Shown here: one piece after another, positions 14,682 to 16,772 of the stretch | How positions within the stretch are numbered: the first letter of the stretch is position 1 | Layout of the letters: each line of letters begins with the position of its first letter | Source: Flavobacterium psychrophilum | GTDB taxonomy: Bacteria; Bacteroidota; Bacteroidia; Flavobacteriales; Flavobacteriaceae | Reading direction: 5' to 3' | NCBI GenBank assembly: GCA_945861915.1 | Contig: CAMAWK010000028.1 | Coordinates: 1-16,772 of the forward strand | Length of the DNA stretch: 16,772 nt | Position numbers and translations under genes: made by a program | Notes under the pieces: model-generated | Told to the model about the DNA's origin: nothing | The model's input: only the letters and a program-made list of their open reading frames with translations | Databases searched by the model: none

Positions 14682-15566
14682 TTATTGTTTAAAAGCATAA
14701 ATCATCCCAGAAATAGAAGTCAAATACCTTGAAACCACTCTAAAATTATTTTCGATCAATATATTTTCTAAAATGGTCGCCCCTTTATCATGCCATTCGA
14801 TTAACAATACATCTATTTCAGGAAATAAACCGCTATCATTAAGTTTTTGCAGGATTTCATATTCTGCTCCTTCGCAATCAATTTTCAATACTTTTTTCTG
14901 CTGAACATGTTTGGCAAATAAATCTGGAAGAATCGTACTAATATCTTGAATATTGATTTCGATTTCGGTAGCATTATTTTTGTCAATCACTAAACTTGAT
15001 TCTAATCTAATACCGCAATTGCCTTTGGCTTGAGGGTTGTAAAGTACTTTCTCTACTCGAGTTGTAGCTCCTAAACCAATATTAAAAGCTTCGATTTTTG
15101 GAGATAGTTTTTCGTTTAAAGAAACATTATAAAACGCTTGCTCATAAGTATTCACTACTGGTTCAAAAGAATATATTTTTTTAACATTTTTTTGCAAACC
15201 AAAAAACAAAGAACTAATTCCAATGTTCATTCCGATGTCAAAAACGACACAATTTTCGTTCGTCAATAAATTATAGTCTTTTTCAACAAATACCTCTTTA
15301 AGAATAAAAAACTCTTCAGTTGTTTCGATGAATACATTTAAATTTTTGAAATTAGCTAAAACACCTTCTTTATGATTTTTTAGAGTTAAATCTGGGAAAT
15401 GTTTTTTAATTACAAGTAAATCGGATGCTGATTTAAACACCAAATTATTAGGATCAAAGTCTAATCCAAAACTCTTTACAAAATTTTGACACTGCTTCTC
15501 TTTTATTCCTGTATTTACTATCTTAAAACCTACGCTTTTTAATAATAAATGTAGTATTTTTTTCAT
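14682..15566 (-). CDS. FkbM-family methyltransferase
   Basis: This 294-aa protein has VVFDIGMNIGISSLFF (107-122, SAM site), YSFEPV (132-137) and LKIDCEGAEYEIL (227-239), the three FkbM landmarks, preceded by an N-terminal region of about 100 residues with no motif I recognise. It is predicted to O-methylate a sugar of the glycan. It lies 5 nt downstream of fcl and 16 nt upstream of a GT2 gene, so it is part of the fucose block. L-fucose is one possible methyl acceptor, but nothing in the sequence shows it. It is clearly diverged from the other FkbM protein at 10567-11451, so the two probably methylate different positions. Confidence 0.88.
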   Translation of the reverse strand: MKKILHLLLKSVGFKIVNTGIKEKQCQNFVKSFGLDFDPNNLVFKSASDLLVIKKHFPDLTLKNHKEGVLANFKNLNVFIETTEEFFILKEVFVEKDYNLLTNENCVVFDIGMNIGISSLFFGLQKNVKKIYSFEPVVNTYEQAFYNVSLNEKLSPKIEAFNIGLGATTRVEKVLYNPQAKGNCGIRLESSLVIDKNNATEIEINIQDISTILPDLFAKHVQQKKVLKIDCEGAEYEILQKLNDSGLFPEIDVLLIEWHDKGATILENILIENNFRVVSRYLTSISGMIYAFKQ

Positions 15567-15571
15567 AAATT

Positions 15572-16501
15572 TTATTTATTAACACTAAACTTCTCTTGAT
15601 ACACATGCTGGATTCCTTCTCTCAAAGGGATTGTATGTTTCCAACCTAGAGAATGTAACTTGGTTGTATCAGTCAATTTTCGGGCTGTCCCATCAGGTTT
15701 TGTACTATCAAAAACAATTTTTCCTTCATAACCAACTATTTCCTTAATTAAATAAGCTAAGTCTTTGATGCTTATTTCTACTCCTGAACCAATGTTTACA
15801 AAACCAGCTTCGTTATAATTTTGCATTAAATAAACACAAGCATCCGCCATGTCGGAGGCATGCAAAAATTCTCGTAACGGAGTTCCACTACCCCAAACTA
15901 TTACTTCTGAAAGATTATTTATTTTTGCTTCATGAAACTTTCTTAACAATGCTGGTAAAACATGGGAATTTTGTAAATCATAATTATCATTCAGCCCATA
16001 TAAATTAGTAGGCATTACAGATATAAAATTACTCCCATATTGACTTCGATAGGCATCACACATTTTGATTCCTGAAATTTTGGCAATAGCATACGCATCA
16101 TTCGTTTCTTCTAACACTCCTGTTAAAAGATATTCTTCTTTCAAAGGCTGTGGTGCCATTTTTGGATAAATACAGGTTGAACCCAAAAACAATAACTTAA
16201 CCACATTATTTTTATGACTTTCATGAATAACATTGCTTTGAATTAATATGTTTTCATATATAAAATCAGCTTTGAAAGTATTATTTGCTAAAATACCACC
16301 CACTTTCGCTGCAGCCAAAAAAACATATTCTGGTTTTTCGGCAGCAAAAAAATCAGCTACATCTTGTTGATTAATCAAATTCAATTCTGAAGAAGTTCTT
16401 GTTATAATATTAGTAAACCCTTTTTCTTGAAGATTTTTCACAATAGCGCTTCCCACCATGCCCCGATGACCTGCAACAAATATTTTAGAATCTAAAACCA
16501 T
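15572..16501 (-). CDS. fcl: GDP-L-fucose synthase
   Basis: This 309-aa short-chain dehydrogenase-type epimerase/reductase converts GDP-4-keto-6-deoxy-D-mannose to GDP-L-fucose using NADPH. The nucleotide-binding motif is GHRGMVG (11-17). The catalytic residues match E. coli Fcl shifted by one: S108 and C110 in GSTCIYP, Y137 and K141 in YAIAK, and H180 in NSHVLP. The ATG at 16501 is chosen because it follows the gmd stop codon by 4 nt and starts just before the fold. The ATG at 16555 would overlap gmd by 50 nt. The length is close to the family norm. Together with gmd it forms the standard GDP-fucose pathway pair feeding the GT10 enzyme. Confidence 0.96.
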   Translation of the reverse strand: MVLDSKIFVAGHRGMVGSAIVKNLQEKGFTNIITRTSSELNLINQQDVADFFAAEKPEYVFLAAAKVGGILANNTFKADFIYENILIQSNVIHESHKNNVVKLLFLGSTCIYPKMAPQPLKEEYLLTGVLEETNDAYAIAKISGIKMCDAYRSQYGSNFISVMPTNLYGLNDNYDLQNSHVLPALLRKFHEAKINNLSEVIVWGSGTPLREFLHASDMADACVYLMQNYNEAGFVNIGSGVEISIKDLAYLIKEIVGYEGKIVFDSTKPDGTARKLTDTTKLHSLGWKHTIPLREGIQHVYQEKFSVNK

Positions 16502-16505
16502 TGAA

Positions 16506-16772
16506 TTATCGGTTATAATTTTGAAGGAATTTTTCTTTTCTGAATAATTCAACATCTGCCTGCATCATTTCTTTCACAAGCATAGACAAAGTATATTTAG
16601 GTTTCCAACCTAATTTACTTTTGGCTTTTGTATTATCCCCAATAAGCAAGTCAACTTCTGTCGGGCGGAAATAGTTAGGGTCTATTTGAATAACAATCTG
16701 TCCAATTGTAAAAGCATAATCTTTATTTTGAGTCGTTTTTACAATTCCAACCTCGTTTACTCCTTCTCCTTT
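16506..16772 (-). CDS. gmd: GDP-mannose 4,6-dehydratase, C-terminal part
   Basis: An open frame enters from the right edge and encodes 88 residues ending FLQNYNR before a TAA at 16506-16508. It contains KGEGVNEVG at its beginning, then [16 protein letters not shown] and KSKLGWKP, which are hallmarks of the Gmd C-terminus. Gmd removes water from GDP-D-mannose to give GDP-4-keto-6-deoxymannose, the substrate of Fcl. The active-site and NADP-binding parts lie outside the window, so intactness cannot be judged. The stop is 4 nt before the fcl ATG, indicating co-translation. Confidence 0.95.
   Translation of the reverse strand, partial: KGEGVNEVGIVKTTQNKDYAFTIGQIVIQIDPNYFRPTEVDLLIGDNTKAKSKLGWKPKYTLSMLVKEMMQADVELFRKEKFLQNYNR

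Noticed and set aside
16502..16555. Longer fcl start at ATG 16555
   Set aside because: It would overlap the gmd coding end by 50 nt and adds 18 residues before the nucleotide-binding fold. The ATG at 16501 directly follows the gmd stop.
1..16772. CRISPR array, tRNA, rRNA, transposase or integrase genes
   Set aside because: I saw no regularly spaced repeats, tRNA-like cloverleaf, rRNA-like sequence or mobile-element protein motifs. The window is almost fully covered by glycan genes.

Overview
The window looks like part of a cell-surface polysaccharide (O-antigen-like) biosynthesis locus from a member of the Bacteroidota, most likely a Flavobacterium-type organism. The basis is the low GC content (roughly 30% by eye), the weak or absent Shine-Dalgarno sequences, two matches to the Bacteroidota -7 promoter box TAnnTTTG, and the protein types present. 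I cannot name a species from the sequence alone.

Every gene I can support lies on the minus strand, so transcription runs from the right edge to the left edge. From right to left the order is: the 3' end of gmd (GDP-mannose 4,6-dehydratase); fcl (GDP-L-fucose synthase); an FkbM-type methyltransferase; a GT2 glycosyltransferase; a GT10 fucosyltransferase; wzt (ATPase of an O-antigen ABC exporter with a C-terminal carbohydrate-binding domain); a second FkbM methyltransferase; five consecutive GT2 glycosyltransferases; a class I methyltransferase; another GT2; a GT4; a multi-pass membrane protein of unknown function; a YoeB-type toxin-antitoxin pair; a last GT2; and a perfect palindromic terminator at the left edge. 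Most neighbours overlap or sit within about 25 nt, including TAATG and ATGA stop-start couplings, so this reads as one long operon. The larger gaps are at 12751-12815, 6033-6128, 1561-1661 and 997-1060. No gap exceeds 300 nt.

The genes fit together as follows. Gmd and Fcl make GDP-L-fucose. The GT10 enzyme is the obvious consumer of it. The GT2 and GT4 enzymes (ten glycosyltransferases in total, counting GT10) would build a long or highly decorated glycan on the cytoplasmic face. Up to three methyltransferases decorate it. Wzt would recognise and export it with a Wzm permease that is not in this window.

The features most worth a second look are these. (1) A run of nine G in the coding strand of one GT2 gene (C9 at 10199-10207), where one base gained or lost gives immediate truncation, as in a phase-variable contingency locus. 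(2) A sharp base-composition change inside wzt at the ATPase/carbohydrate-binding domain junction. (3) A YoeB-type toxin-antitoxin module placed inside the glycan operon, with its own -7 box bracketed by an 11-bp inverted repeat. (4) Mutually exclusive hairpins between the toxin and the last glycosyltransferase.
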